Shown: piece after piece, positions 23,447-32,323 of the stretch
Position numbering within the stretch: the first letter of the stretch is position 1
How the letters are laid out: each line of letters starts with the position of its first letter
Assembly: GCA_019119435.1 (NCBI GenBank)
Contig: DWWZ01000010.1
Location: 1-42,863 of the forward strand
Length of the DNA stretch: 42,863 bases
Direction: 5' to 3'
From: Candidatus Butyricicoccus avicola
GTDB lineage: Bacteria > Bacillota > Clostridia > Oscillospirales > Butyricicoccaceae
The notes under the pieces: generated by a model
The model's database searches: none
The model's input: the letters and a program-made list of their open reading frames with translations, nothing else
What the model was told of the DNA's origin: nothing
Made by a program: the position numbers and the translations under genes

Positions 23447-24691
23447 CTATGTGGGGCGGCGCAGGGCGGGGATGAGGGCGGAAAGCACAATTGCCACAAG
23501 CCCTGCCGAAAAGCCGTTGTTATATAGATTCATGCCGGCGACCGGGGAACTGGTGCACAGTACGACCGACGCATGCAGGAAACCGGCCAGCACGCCGTAA
23601 GGCCAGCCGAACCGGCCGCTGACCGGGGCGAGCGCCGTACAGAACAGGCCGGCAAGCTGTACGGCGCTGTCGGACAGCGACCAGTGCATGCAGACGCTGC
23701 CCAGCACCACGCCGCCCATCACAGGGAGCATGTTGCGCGCGTGCTTGCCATAGGCCGAGAAGCCCAAGATGGTCAGGATGGCACCCAAGGTTGGGCCGTT
23801 GAGGTCGCCGCCCGTGCACAACAGGAAGCCCAGGGCAATCACGCCGTTGGTGCCCATGTTGATGAGCGTCGGGGCGGGGCCGAACTGTACCAGGTAGTCG
23901 CTGGGGGCGCGGCCGCTGGTGCGCAGCAATGCGCGATACCCGCGCAGGGCGGCGCTGGGCGGCTGGCCGCACAGGAAGAGCCCGGCGAGCAGCAGGAGGG
24001 CGCATAGCCCGAAAGACAGCAGCAGCACGGGCAGCGGCCGCCCGGATGCCCAGCGGTACTGCACGGCCGGCGCCGCCCCGAGGGCATTCATGAGCGGGAC
24101 GATGAGAAAGGCGGCCAGGCCGCAGGCAAAGCCGGTGTTATACAGGTTCATGCCGCGCTGGAGCCGATAGGTGTAGGCGGCGAGGGCGGGCAGCAGGAAC
24201 CCGATGGCCGCACCGGCCAGGATGCCGGCGGGCAGGGTGCCCCAGCCGTTGTCCAGCACGAAATAGCTGACCACGGGCGCAAGGGCAGTCGCGGTCAAGC
24301 CGGCTGCGGCATAGCGGCCGAAAGGCTCACGCCGGTACCAGGCGTACAGACGCGCGCCCAGCAGGATGGGCCACAGGTTGAGGCCGTTTTTGCCGAAAAG
24401 GGCAAAACCTGACATCAGGCCCACGACGACCAGGGCGCTGCCGTCAAAGGGCGTATGGGCGTGCTGCAATGTGGCGATACTGATTGCGGCGACCAGCCCT
24501 GCATTCACTAGAGCCGGCCCAGGCCCGGCGACCAGCATATAGTCGGTGATCAGGGCGTCTTCGGTCAGCACGATCTGGGCCAGCCCGGGCCCGAGCTGGC
24601 CGGCCGGCGTGATTACAAATCCGGCTGCAGCGAGTAGGGCGCTATATGCCCACAGGAGGGGCAGCACAGGGGAGGTATTCGGCGGCGCCAT
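23447..24691 (-). CDS. DUF1576 membrane protein with internal duplication
   Basis: 414 aa with about ten to twelve membrane helices and no soluble domain. The two halves are related: GMNLYNTGFACGLAAFLIVP in the first half and GMNLYNNGFSAGLVAIVLSA at the C-terminus, as well as FDGSALVVVGLMSGFALFGKNGLNLWPILLG against NGPTLGAILTILGFSAYGKHARNMLPVMGG. This is the DUF1576 pattern; function unknown, perhaps a transporter given the inverted/duplicated design. ATG 24691 follows AAAGGAGG. It lies downstream of spoVT on the same strand (75-base gap holding a GC-rich hairpin), so it may be partly co-transcribed. Confidence 0.85.
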   Translation of the reverse strand: MAPPNTSPVLPLLWAYSALLAAAGFVITPAGQLGPGLAQIVLTEDALITDYMLVAGPGPALVNAGLVAAISIATLQHAHTPFDGSALVVVGLMSGFALFGKNGLNLWPILLGARLYAWYRREPFGRYAAAGLTATALAPVVSYFVLDNGWGTLPAGILAGAAIGFLLPALAAYTYRLQRGMNLYNTGFACGLAAFLIVPLMNALGAAPAVQYRWASGRPLPVLLLSFGLCALLLLAGLFLCGQPPSAALRGYRALLRTSGRAPSDYLVQFGPAPTLINMGTNGVIALGFLLCTGGDLNGPTLGAILTILGFSAYGKHARNMLPVMGGVVLGSVCMHWSLSDSAVQLAGLFCTALAPVSGRFGWPYGVLAGFLHASVVLCTSSPVAGMNLYNNGFSAGLVAIVLSALIPALRRPT

Positions 24692-24723
24692 GCAGCAAGG
24701 CCTCCTTTGGCGGCAGACAGAGC

Positions 24724-24759
24724 GCGCGGGCTGCCCACCGGCATGGAGGCAGCCCGCGC
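24724..24759 (-). terminator. GC-rich hairpin between spoVT and DUF1576 gene
   Basis: Perfect 12-bp stem GCGCGGGCTGCC / GGCAGCCCGCGC with a 12-base loop, but no real T-run after it on either strand. A weak terminator or RNA-processing hairpin. Confidence 0.4.
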
Positions 24760-24766
24760 AGGGCGG

Positions 24767-25306
24767 TTACATGGTCACGTGGCGCGCCAGGAAGCTGGCT
24801 GCGGTCTGACTGAGCTTGCTTTCGACCTCGGTCGCAACCGCGTCCGGCGCGTCGGACAGCAGGGCGACGCAGCCGGTCACATCGCCCTCCGAGATGATGG
24901 GCGCGGCGACAATGACATGATAGGGATCGTTTTCCGACACATGCAGGTCGGTATCCGAGCCGGTGTGCTCATAGATGTGGCGCTGCTCCATGAGCAGTTC
25001 CAGGTCGTTCGAGATGGATTTTTCAAAGATCTCCTTTTTTGCACCGCCGGCCGCTGCGATGACCGCGTCCCGGTCACAGATGGCGCAGGATAGCCCGGCT
25101 GTGCGCGAGAGCGCCTCGGCCAGCTCGCTGGCAAAGGTTCCAAGCTCGCCCATGGGGGAATATTTTTTAAAGATGACTTCTCCGTCCCGGTCGGTGTAGA
25201 TCTCCAGGGGATCGCCCTCGCGGATGCGCATGGTGCGGCGGATCTCCTTGGGGATTACGACGCGGCCGAGGTCATCAATGCGGCGCACGATGCCCGTAGC
25301 TTTCAT
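24767..25306 (-). CDS. spoVT: Stage V sporulation protein T (SpoVT), AbrB/GAF regulator
   Basis: 179 aa, standard length. Residues 1-50 are an AbrB swapped-hairpin DNA-binding domain (MKATGIVRRIDDLGRVVIPKEIRRTMRIREGDPLEIY); residues ~55-179 are the GAF-like domain of SpoVT. In Bacillus it is made in the forespore under sigma-G and modulates the sigma-G regulon. Start ATG 25306 follows GGGAGGAG. A sigma-G-like promoter is seen upstream. Confidence 0.95.
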   Translation of the reverse strand: MKATGIVRRIDDLGRVVIPKEIRRTMRIREGDPLEIYTDRDGEVIFKKYSPMGELGTFASELAEALSRTAGLSCAICDRDAVIAAAGGAKKEIFEKSISNDLELLMEQRHIYEHTGSDTDLHVSENDPYHVIVAAPIISEGDVTGCVALLSDAPDAVATEVESKLSQTAASFLARHVTM

Positions 25307-25354
25307 ATTCGTATCTCCTCCCAGAATCGGAATGTTCTTTCTTGATCATGCTGG

Positions 25355-25384
25355 TAGTATTTGCGCGAAGCTTGCAAATATGTA
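25355..25384 (-). promoter_or_regulatory. Possible sigma-G-type promoter of spoVT
   Basis: Minus strand TACATA (25384-25379), 17-base spacer, AATACTA (25361-25355). Weaker than the spoVAC promoter but of the same form and well placed. Confidence 0.4.
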
Positions 25385-25627
25385 ATGTGCGCGCGCCCCG
25401 CGCGGTGAGAAAAAACAGCACACAAGAAAAAAATTGGAAAGTGACGCACAATTGGCCGGATTCTGGAAAAATTTCGGATAAAGCACAAATTCGCCGAAAA
25501 AAGTTTGGAACCACAGAAAAACAGGCAAAAGCGCGCGCTGGGAAGATGTCAGATTGACGAAAAGCGTTAAACTTTTATTAGACAAAATTGTGAAAGCGAC
25601 GAAATGTATTAAAATACGAAAAAAAAT

Positions 25628-25656
25628 TATACATTTAGATTAAACAGGTGTATAAT
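25628..25656 (+). promoter_or_regulatory. Promoter of livK
   Basis: TATACA (25628-25633), 17-base spacer, TATAAT (25651-25656), about 80 bases before the livK start, in an AT-rich spacer. Confidence 0.5.
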
Positions 25657-25738
25657 ACAAGAAAGTTGTTCCATACGGACAGGTGTATGTCCGCTGGGGA
25701 CGACGGAACCCAAACAGCAAATGAGGGAGGAAACGAAA

Positions 25739-26917
25739 ATGAAAAAGGTACTGAGCCTGCTGCTGGCGGCGGCCATGTGCACAAGCGTGCTGGCTGGCTG
25801 CGGAAACAGCGCTGGCGACACGGCAGACACCAGCTCGGACAACGGCGCCGAGAGCACGGCGGCTGCATTTAAGATTGGCGGCACCGGCCCGCTGACCGGT
25901 GACGCGGCGATTTACGGCAATGCCGTCAAGAACGGCGCGCAGATCGCAGTGGATGAGATCAACGCCGAGGGCGGCATCCAGATCGAGTGGAACATGGAAG
26001 ACGACGAGAACGACCCCGAGAAGGCGGTCTCGGCCTACAATAACCTCAAGGACTGGGGCATGCAGTTGTCCCTGGGTTCGGTTACGAGCAAGCCCGGTGA
26101 GGCCACCGCAACCGAAAACTATGCAGACCGCATCTTCGCCCTGACCCCGTCGGCATCCTCGACCGCGGTCACCGAGGGCAAGGACAACGTCTTCCAGATG
26201 TGCTTTACCGACCCCAACCAGGGCACGGCTTCGGCAGACTATATTGCAGACAACCAGCTGGGCACCAAGATTGCCGTCATCTATAAGAACGACGACGTCT
26301 ACTCGTCCGGTATCTTCGAAAAGTTCCAGGCAGAGGCTGACGCCAAGGGCCTGAACATTGTGTCGGTCACCACCTTCACCTCTTCGAGCGCGACCGACTT
26401 CTCGGTCCAGCTGAGCGAGGCCAAGAGCGCTGGCGCAGACCTTGTCTTCCTGCCGATCTACTATCAGCCGGCTTCGCTGATCCTGCAGCAGGCCAAGAGC
26501 ATGGACTATGCGCCCAAGTTCTTCGGCGTTGACGGCATGGACGGCATTCTGACCCTGGAAGGCTTCGATACCTCCCTGGCAGAGGGCGTCATGCTGCTGA
26601 CCCCGTTCAACGCGGACGCAACCGACGAGAAGACCCAGAGCTTCGTCACCAAGTACAAGGAGCAGTTCGGCGAGACCCCGAACCAGTTCGCGGCGGACGC
26701 TTACGACTGCATCTATGCGTACAAGGCAGCCATTGAGGCCTCGGGCGCAACGCCTGACATGTCGGCCGAAGAGCTGTGCGATCTGATGATCCAGACCTTC
26801 CCGACCCTGACCTTTGACGGCCTGACCGGCGAGGGCGCGACCTGGGATGCAACGGGCGCGGTTTCCAAGGACCCGAAGGGCATGGTCATCGAAAACGGTG
26901 TATACGTCGGTATGTAA
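25739..26917 (+). CDS. livK: Branched-chain amino acid ABC transporter, substrate-binding lipoprotein
   Basis: 392 aa from ATG 25739 (GGGAGG upstream). Lipoprotein signal KKVLSLLLAAAMCTSVLAGC with LAGC lipobox; Ser/Asp-rich tether; then a Peripla_BP_6 type I binding fold (FKIGGTGPLTGDAAIYGNAVKNGAQIAVDEINAEGG, KIAVIYKNDDVYSSG, DAYDCIYAYKAAIEASG). It captures branched-chain amino acids or related amides outside the cell and gives them to LivHM. A terminator-like hairpin follows, then livH. Confidence 0.95.
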   Translation: MKKVLSLLLAAAMCTSVLAGCGNSAGDTADTSSDNGAESTAAAFKIGGTGPLTGDAAIYGNAVKNGAQIAVDEINAEGGIQIEWNMEDDENDPEKAVSAYNNLKDWGMQLSLGSVTSKPGEATATENYADRIFALTPSASSTAVTEGKDNVFQMCFTDPNQGTASADYIADNQLGTKIAVIYKNDDVYSSGIFEKFQAEADAKGLNIVSVTTFTSSSATDFSVQLSEAKSAGADLVFLPIYYQPASLILQQAKSMDYAPKFFGVDGMDGILTLEGFDTSLAEGVMLLTPFNADATDEKTQSFVTKYKEQFGETPNQFAADAYDCIYAYKAAIEASGATPDMSAEELCDLMIQTFPTLTFDGLTGEGATWDATGAVSKDPKGMVIENGVYVGM

Positions 26918-26940
26918 CGCCAAGTAAATTACACGAATCC

Positions 26941-26994
26941 GCAGGGGAGGCAGCCGGCAGCATACAAATGCCCGGCCCTCTCCTGCGCTTTTTT
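26941..26994 (+). terminator. Partial terminator between livK and livH
   Basis: GCAGGGGAG...CTCTCCTGC with an inner GCCGG/CCGGC pairing, then GCTTTTTTG. It probably lets some transcription through, giving more LivK than permease. Confidence 0.75.
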
Positions 26995-27089
26995 GTTCAA
27001 ACGGCCTATGGTGTGGGGCGACGGCTTGCACGTTCAAACCTCCGCCCTGCATCACCGGCTTTTTCGGTAGAAAGAATGAGGTGTATCGC

Positions 27090-27971
27090 ATGACCTTTTT
27101 ATCCTATCTGATCAATGGCATCAGCTTAGGCAGCGTCTACGCAATCATCGCGCTGGGCTATACGATGGTTTACGGTATCGCCAAGATGCTGAACTTTGCG
27201 CACGGCGACGTCATCATGGTAGGCGCATATATATCCTTTTGCTCGACAAGCTATCTTGGCTTGTCCCCGCTGCTTTCGGTCGTCCTGGCAGTCATCGTGT
27301 GTACCGTCCTCGGCATTGTCATCGAGGGCTTGGCATACAAGCCGCTGCGTCAGGCGCCTGCACTGGCCGTTCTGATTACGGCCATCGGCGTGTCCTATTT
27401 CCTGCAGAACGCGGCGCTGCTGATCTGGGGCTCCAGCTCCAAGACCTTCTCCTCTGTCGTCGGCGACTGGTCGGTCAAGCTGTTTGACGGCCAGCTCAAT
27501 ATCACCGGCGTCACCATCGTCACCGTCCTGGCCTGCGTCGTGATCATGGCAGGCTTGACCCTGTTCACCAACAAGACCAGGGTCGGCACCGCGATGCGTG
27601 CGGTCTCGGAGGACAAGGGCGCGGCCCAGCTCATGGGCATCAGCGTCAACCGGACCATTTCCATCACGTTTGCCATCGGTTCCGGCCTTGCGGCGATCGC
27701 GGGCGTCCTGCTGTGCTCGGCCTATCCCATGCTGATGCCGACAACCGGTTCGATGCCCGGCATCAAGGCGTTCACGGCGGCGGTCTTCGGCGGCATCGGC
27801 TCCATCCCGGGCGCAATGGTGGGCGGCATCCTGCTTGGTATCATCGAGATCTTTGCTAAGGCCTATATTTCCACCCAGCTGTCTGACGCCATCGTCTTTG
27901 CCGTCCTGATCATCGTCCTGCTCGTCAAGCCGGATGGCCTGCTGGGCAAGCATGTGAGCGAGAAAGTGTGA
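27090..27971 (+). CDS. livH: Branched-chain amino acid ABC permease LivH
   Basis: 293 aa from ATG 27090 (GAGG 8 bases upstream; the listed 27081 GTG overlaps the ribosome site). About eight membrane helices. LivH family signature: LINGISLGSVYAIIALGYTMVYGIAKMLNFAHGDVIMVGAY at the start and the EAA-like loop VSEDKGAAQLMGISVNRTISITFAIGSGLAAIAGV. Pairs with LivM. Confidence 0.95.
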   Translation: MTFLSYLINGISLGSVYAIIALGYTMVYGIAKMLNFAHGDVIMVGAYISFCSTSYLGLSPLLSVVLAVIVCTVLGIVIEGLAYKPLRQAPALAVLITAIGVSYFLQNAALLIWGSSSKTFSSVVGDWSVKLFDGQLNITGVTIVTVLACVVIMAGLTLFTNKTRVGTAMRAVSEDKGAAQLMGISVNRTISITFAIGSGLAAIAGVLLCSAYPMLMPTTGSMPGIKAFTAAVFGGIGSIPGAMVGGILLGIIEIFAKAYISTQLSDAIVFAVLIIVLLVKPDGLLGKHVSEKV

Positions 27972-27981
27972 GGTGAGCCTG

Positions 27982-29046
27982 ATGAAACAGTCCAAAAATA
28001 TGCTGGCAGGCCGGCGCGACAGCATTATCTCGTACGGCATTGTCATTATCGCGTTTGTCGCCGTCCAGCTCATGATCCTGACCGGCAATATCTCCTCGTC
28101 GCTCAAGGGCCAGCTCGTGCCGATCTGCGCCTATGTCGTCATGGCGGTCTCGCTCAACCTGACCGTTGGTATTCTGGGCGAGCTGTCGCTCGGCCATGCG
28201 GGCTTCATGTCGGTCGGCGCATTCGCCGGCATCGTCGCCACCACCAGCCTGGCTGACGCCATCCCGCTGGCGCCGCTGCGTCTGGCAGTCGCCATGGTCA
28301 TCGGCGCGATCTGCGCAGCCATCGCGGGCGTCATCGTCGGCGTGCCGGTTCTACGCCTCAAGGGCGACTATCTTGCCATTGTCACCCTAGCATTCGGAGA
28401 AATCATCAAAAATATCGTAAACGTCCTGTACATCGGCCTGGACGAGAACGGGCTGCATTTTTCGCTGGTCAACCAGACCTTCCAGCTCGCCGAGGGCGGC
28501 GAAATGATCATCAATGGCCCGATGGGCGTCAGCGGCGTTGAGAAGATCTCGTCGTTTACGTCGGGATTTGTACTCATCCTGATCACGCTGTTTGTCATCC
28601 TAAACCTGATTCACAGCCGGACCGGCCGTGCCATCATGTCGGTGCGCGACAACAAGATCGCGGCCGAGAGCATCGGCATTTCGGCCACCCGCTACAAGCT
28701 TTTGGCCTTTGTCATCTCGGCGGCCTTTGCGGGCATGGCGGGCACCCTGTACGCCATGAACTTCTCGACGGTTACGGCCACCAAGTTTGACTTCAACACC
28801 TCGATTCTCATCCTGGTCTTTGTCGTCCTGGGCGGCCTGGGCAATATCTGGGGCTCGATCATCGCGGCGGCCCTGCTCACCATCCTGCCCGAGGTGCTGC
28901 GCGCGGTCAACGACTACCGCATGCTGATCTATGCGATCCTGCTGATCGTTATGATGATCTTCAACAATTCCGGCATCAAGACGCGCCTTATGGAAAAGCG
29001 TGCGGCCCGCCGCGCGGCAAAGCAGGCAAGCAAGGAGGGCATTTGA
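27982..29046 (+). CDS. livM: Branched-chain amino acid ABC permease LivM
   Basis: 354 aa from ATG 27982, 10 bases after the livH stop and behind GAGGTGA. About nine membrane helices. Typical stretches: LNLTVGILGELSLGHAGFMSVGAFAG, RLKGDYLAIVTLAFGEIIKNI, and the ATPase-contact loop SVRDNKIAAESIGISATRYKLLAFVISAAFAGMAG. The C-terminus is basic (KRAARRAAKQASK). Confidence 0.95.
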   Translation: MKQSKNMLAGRRDSIISYGIVIIAFVAVQLMILTGNISSSLKGQLVPICAYVVMAVSLNLTVGILGELSLGHAGFMSVGAFAGIVATTSLADAIPLAPLRLAVAMVIGAICAAIAGVIVGVPVLRLKGDYLAIVTLAFGEIIKNIVNVLYIGLDENGLHFSLVNQTFQLAEGGEMIINGPMGVSGVEKISSFTSGFVLILITLFVILNLIHSRTGRAIMSVRDNKIAAESIGISATRYKLLAFVISAAFAGMAGTLYAMNFSTVTATKFDFNTSILILVFVVLGGLGNIWGSIIAAALLTILPEVLRAVNDYRMLIYAILLIVMMIFNNSGIKTRLMEKRAARRAAKQASKEGI

Positions 29047-29047
29047 T

Positions 29048-29806
29048 ATGGCAATGCTCGAAGTAATCAAGCTGGGCATCTCGTTTGGCGGCCTGCGCGC
29101 CGTGGACGACCTGTCCATGAAAATTGAAGAAGGCGCTCTGGTCGGCCTGATTGGCCCGAACGGCGCGGGCAAGACCACGGTCTTCAACATGTTGACCGGC
29201 GTATATCGCCCGACCGACGGCGGCATCCGTCTGGACAATCAGAACCTGATCGGCAAAAAGCCGCACGATATCTGCAAGTTGGGTGTGGCGCGTACGTTCC
29301 AGAACATCCGCCTGTTCCAAAAGCTGACCGTGCTGGACAACGTCAAGGTCGCCCTGCATAATCAGGTCACGTATAACCTGTTTGAGAGCATGGTGCACCT
29401 GGGCAGCTACCGCAAAAAGGAAAAGGAGATGGACCGCCGCGCGCTTGAGATCCTCAAGGTCTTTGACCTGGACCATGAGGCGGGCAATCTGGCGGCCAAC
29501 CTGCCGTACGGCAAGCAGCGCAAGCTGGAGATCGCCCGTGCGCTGGCGACCAACCCCAAGCTGCTGCTCCTGGACGAGCCGGCGGCCGGCATGAACCCCA
29601 ATGAGACCGGGGAGCTCATGGACACCATCCGCCTTGTGCGTGAGAAGTACGGCGTGACCATCCTGCTCATCGAGCATGACATGAAGCTCGTCCAGGGCAT
29701 CTGCGAATACCTGTATGTCCTGAATTTCGGCAAGCTGCTCGCCGAGGGCACGCCCAAGGAAGTGCTCAATGACCCGGCGGTCATCAAGGCATACCTGGGC
29801 GACTAA
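29048..29806 (+). CDS. livG: Branched-chain amino acid ABC ATPase LivG
   Basis: 252 aa from ATG 29048 behind AAGGAGGG; the listed 29000 start lies inside livM. Walker A GPNGAGKTT, signature region LPYGKQRKLEIARAL (the usual LivG variant of LSGGQ), Walker B LLLLDEPAAGMN, switch His in IEHDM. Powers LivHM together with LivF. Confidence 0.96.
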   Translation: MAMLEVIKLGISFGGLRAVDDLSMKIEEGALVGLIGPNGAGKTTVFNMLTGVYRPTDGGIRLDNQNLIGKKPHDICKLGVARTFQNIRLFQKLTVLDNVKVALHNQVTYNLFESMVHLGSYRKKEKEMDRRALEILKVFDLDHEAGNLAANLPYGKQRKLEIARALATNPKLLLLDEPAAGMNPNETGELMDTIRLVREKYGVTILLIEHDMKLVQGICEYLYVLNFGKLLAEGTPKEVLNDPAVIKAYLGD

Positions 29807-29821
29807 AGGAGGGCTTATTTC

Positions 29822-30532
29822 ATGGCAATGCTTACCGCAGAGAATCTGAATGTATATTACGGTATGATCCACGCGCTCAAAGACGTCTCGTTCCACGTGG
29901 ACGAGGGCGAGATCGTCGCGCTCATCGGCGCCAACGGCGCGGGCAAGACCACGACCCTGCATACCATCAGCGGCATGTTACAGGCGAAGTCGGGCTCGGT
30001 CCAGTTTGAGGGGCGCGAGATCGTCAAGATGCCCGGCCACCAGATCGTTTCGCTCGGCATGTCCCATGTCCCCGAGGGGCGCCGCGTGTTCGCCGGGCTT
30101 ACGGTTTACGAGAACCTCAAGATGGGCGCCTACACCCGCAAGGACAAGAACGAGATCGCAGAGACGCTTGAGATGGTCTATACGCGCTTCCCGCGCCTGA
30201 AAGAGCGCACCCGCCAGCTCGCCGGCACCCTGTCGGGCGGCGAGCAGCAGATGCTCGCCATGGGCCGCGCGCTCATGTCCCATCCCAAGATCCTGCTCAT
30301 GGACGAGCCGTCCATGGGCCTGTCGCCACTGTTTGTCAGCGAGATTTTCAAGATCATCGAGGACGTCAACAAGCAGGGCGTGACCATCCTGCTCGTGGAG
30401 CAGAACGCGAAAAAGGCGCTCTCTATCGCAAACCGCGCCTATGTCCTGGAGACCGGCAAGATCGTCAAGGAGGGCGCCGCGCGCGACCTGCTCAATGACG
30501 AGTCCATCAAGAAAGCCTATCTCGGCGAGTAA
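29822..30532 (+). CDS. livF: Branched-chain amino acid ABC ATPase LivF
   Basis: 236 aa. Walker A GANGAGKTT, signature LSGGEQQMLAMGRAL, Walker B ILLMDEPSMGLSP, switch region LLVEQNAKK (LivF has Gln-Asn in place of the usual His). Last clear gene of the liv operon, 15 bases after livG behind AGGAGGG. Confidence 0.96.
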   Translation: MAMLTAENLNVYYGMIHALKDVSFHVDEGEIVALIGANGAGKTTTLHTISGMLQAKSGSVQFEGREIVKMPGHQIVSLGMSHVPEGRRVFAGLTVYENLKMGAYTRKDKNEIAETLEMVYTRFPRLKERTRQLAGTLSGGEQQMLAMGRALMSHPKILLMDEPSMGLSPLFVSEIFKIIEDVNKQGVTILLVEQNAKKALSIANRAYVLETGKIVKEGAARDLLNDESIKKAYLGE

Positions 30533-30607
30533 AGCCTCTTGCGCGCGGGCCGCCGTCCTGTTACAATAAAAGAGACAAAGGACCATATCAAAGGGGGCTT
30601 GTCTTTT

Positions 30608-31243
30608 ATGGAAAAAACGATCATCACCATTGCGCGCCAGTATGGCAGCGGCGGACGTACGGTCGGCAAAATGCTGGCAAAGCGTCTGAATATCCCATAC
30701 TATGACCGGGAGATCATCCAACTGGCCGCGGAGGACAGCGGGATCAATGCCGCGCTGTTCCACGATGAGAAAAAACTGCACGGGCTGCGCGCCCTGCTCA
30801 AGGGCGGCTACCAGGGCAATAAGATCCTCTCGCCGGAGAGCGCGGGCTTCACCGGCGATGACAACCTGTTCAACTATCAGGCAAAGATCATCCGCGAGTT
30901 GGCGGAGGAGGGGTCCTGTGTGCTGATCGGCCGCTGCGCCGACCATATCTTGTCCGGCATGCCGGGCGTCGTCAGCGTGTTTGTCCATGCGCCCGCAGAC
31001 TTTTGTCTGCAGGAGGCCATGAAGGTCAACAGCCTGCCCGAGCGCGACGTGGAACGCCTTATCGCCAAAACCGATGATTACCGTGCGCGGTATTACAAAT
31101 ATTACACCGGGAAGGAATGGAAAGACGCCAAAAATTACGATCTGTCGCTCAACAGCGCAAAGCTCGGATTTGACGGCACAGTCGAGGCCATCCTGGCTTA
31201 CATCGAGGTGCGCCGGCGGTTTGATCCGGCGCTCAAAGGCTGA
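30608..31243 (+). CDS. Cytidylate kinase-like family protein
   Basis: 211 aa from ATG 30608 (AAAGGGGG upstream). Cytidylate_kin2 family: the P-loop-like TIARQYGSGGRTVGKMLAKRLNIPYYDREII is at residues ~5-40, with later GSCVLIGRCADHIL and a LID-like Arg/Lys-rich stretch (KTDDYRARYYKYYTGKEWKDAKNYDLSLNS). These proteins resemble CMP kinase but their true substrate is not settled. It could be read from the liv promoter, since no terminator is seen after livF. Confidence 0.85.
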   Translation: MEKTIITIARQYGSGGRTVGKMLAKRLNIPYYDREIIQLAAEDSGINAALFHDEKKLHGLRALLKGGYQGNKILSPESAGFTGDDNLFNYQAKIIRELAEEGSCVLIGRCADHILSGMPGVVSVFVHAPADFCLQEAMKVNSLPERDVERLIAKTDDYRARYYKYYTGKEWKDAKNYDLSLNSAKLGFDGTVEAILAYIEVRRRFDPALKG

Positions 31244-31280
31244 GGGACGGCCGTGCAGCGGCCGGGCCTTACCACGCATA

Positions 31281-31314
31281 ATAAAAAAACGCTCCCATGA
31301 GGGAGCGTTTTTTG
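31281..31314. terminator. Bidirectional terminator
   Basis: AAAAAAACGCTCCCATGAGGGAGCGTTTTTT between the convergent kinase-like and ZIP genes; A7 and T6 flanks let it serve both. Confidence 0.92.
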
Positions 31315-31337
31315 TTGTGCTTTGGCAAAGTGAGGGC

Positions 31338-32117
31338 TCATCCAAGCGCGACATCCAGGATCATCATCAGAACAAAACCGGCTGCGAACCCAATGGTGCC
31401 GAGATTGCTGTGCGTGCCCTCGGACGCCTCGGGGATCAGCTCTTCGACCACGACATAGATCATGGCGCCCGCGGCAAAGGACAGCAGATAGGGCAGGAGC
31501 GGCGTCAGCCAGGCCGCCAGCGCGATGGTGATCGCGCCCGCAATGGGCTCGACGATGCCGCTCAGGCTGCCGTAGACAAAGGCGCGTCGCCGGCTGATCT
31601 GCCCGCTGCTGCGCAGCGGCATGGAGATGATCGCGCCCTCAGGGAAATTTTGTAGCGCAATGCCCAGGGAAAGGGTGAATGCGCCCGCAAGCGTTAGATG
31701 CGTATTTTCGGCGAGCAGGCCGGCAAATACGACGCCGACTGCCATACCCTCAGGAATATTGTGGATGGTGACGGCCAGGATGAGCATGGTGCTCTTGCGC
31801 AGATGGCAGGCAGGACCTTCGGCGGCCGGACTGTCCAGATGGAGATGGGGGACCAGGTGGTCAAGCACGAGCAGGAAGGCGATGCCCGCCAGGAAGCCAA
31901 TTGCTGCGGGCAAAAATGCCAGCCGTCCCATGCCGGCGCACTGATCCATCGCAGGAATGATGAGCGACCAGATCGAGGCCGCGCTCATGACGCCCGAGGC
32001 GAAGCCCAGCAGGCATTTCTGCAGCAGCGGAGGGAAGGTATCGCGCAGGAAAAAGACGCAGGCAGCGCCGAGCACGGTCCCGGCAAATGGGACGAGCAGG
32101 CCAAGCAGGATTTCCAT
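31338..32117 (-). CDS. ZIP family divalent metal transporter
   Basis: 259 aa from ATG 32117 (AAAGGAGC upstream); the listed ORF adds 69 false residues. Eight membrane helices. The two metal-site helices are TIHNIPEGMAVGVVFAG and LGIALQNFPEGAIIS, with EELIPE near the C-terminus; a loop between helices 3 and 4 holds HLHLDSPA. Closest to the ZupT/GufA type; imports Zn, Fe or Mn into the cytoplasm. Regulation not evident. Confidence 0.93.
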   Translation of the reverse strand: MEILLGLLVPFAGTVLGAACVFFLRDTFPPLLQKCLLGFASGVMSAASIWSLIIPAMDQCAGMGRLAFLPAAIGFLAGIAFLLVLDHLVPHLHLDSPAAEGPACHLRKSTMLILAVTIHNIPEGMAVGVVFAGLLAENTHLTLAGAFTLSLGIALQNFPEGAIISMPLRSSGQISRRRAFVYGSLSGIVEPIAGAITIALAAWLTPLLPYLLSFAAGAMIYVVVEELIPEASEGTHSNLGTIGFAAGFVLMMILDVALG

Positions 32118-32210
32118 TTTAAGCTCCTTTCTGGGATGCAGGGGGGACATATCGCTTTCAACAGAGATGTTAACATGAACTAATCCCTGTGTCAACAGGA
32201 GGCTTCGTGA

Positions 32211-32245
32211 AAAATAAGGCCGGGGCGCGCAGCGCCCCGGCCTTA
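32211..32245 (-). terminator. Terminator of the citrate synthase gene
   Basis: Minus strand AAGGCCGGGGCGCTGCGCGCCCCGGCCTTATTTTTC: a 13-bp GC-rich stem with T-run. Confidence 0.85.
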
Positions 32246-32251
32246 TAGGAG

Positions 32252-32286
32252 GCTGCCAGCCGTGATTTTTGTGCGGCTGCCAGCCT
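32252..32286. repeat. Short direct repeat GGCTGCCAGCC
   Basis: GGCTGCCAGCC occurs twice about 23 bases apart downstream of the citrate synthase gene. Each copy is itself near-palindromic. No role known. Confidence 0.4.
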
Positions 32287-32323
32287 TCCCGCATTTTTTG
32301 CACAATGGCCGCGTACAATAACA

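Noticed and set aside
25640-27091. 483-aa minus-strand ORF opposite livK
   Set aside because: Antisense shadow; livK has lipobox, ribosome site and family match.
29978-31354. 458-aa minus-strand ORF opposite livF and the kinase-like gene
   Set aside because: Antisense shadow crossing two real genes and a terminator.
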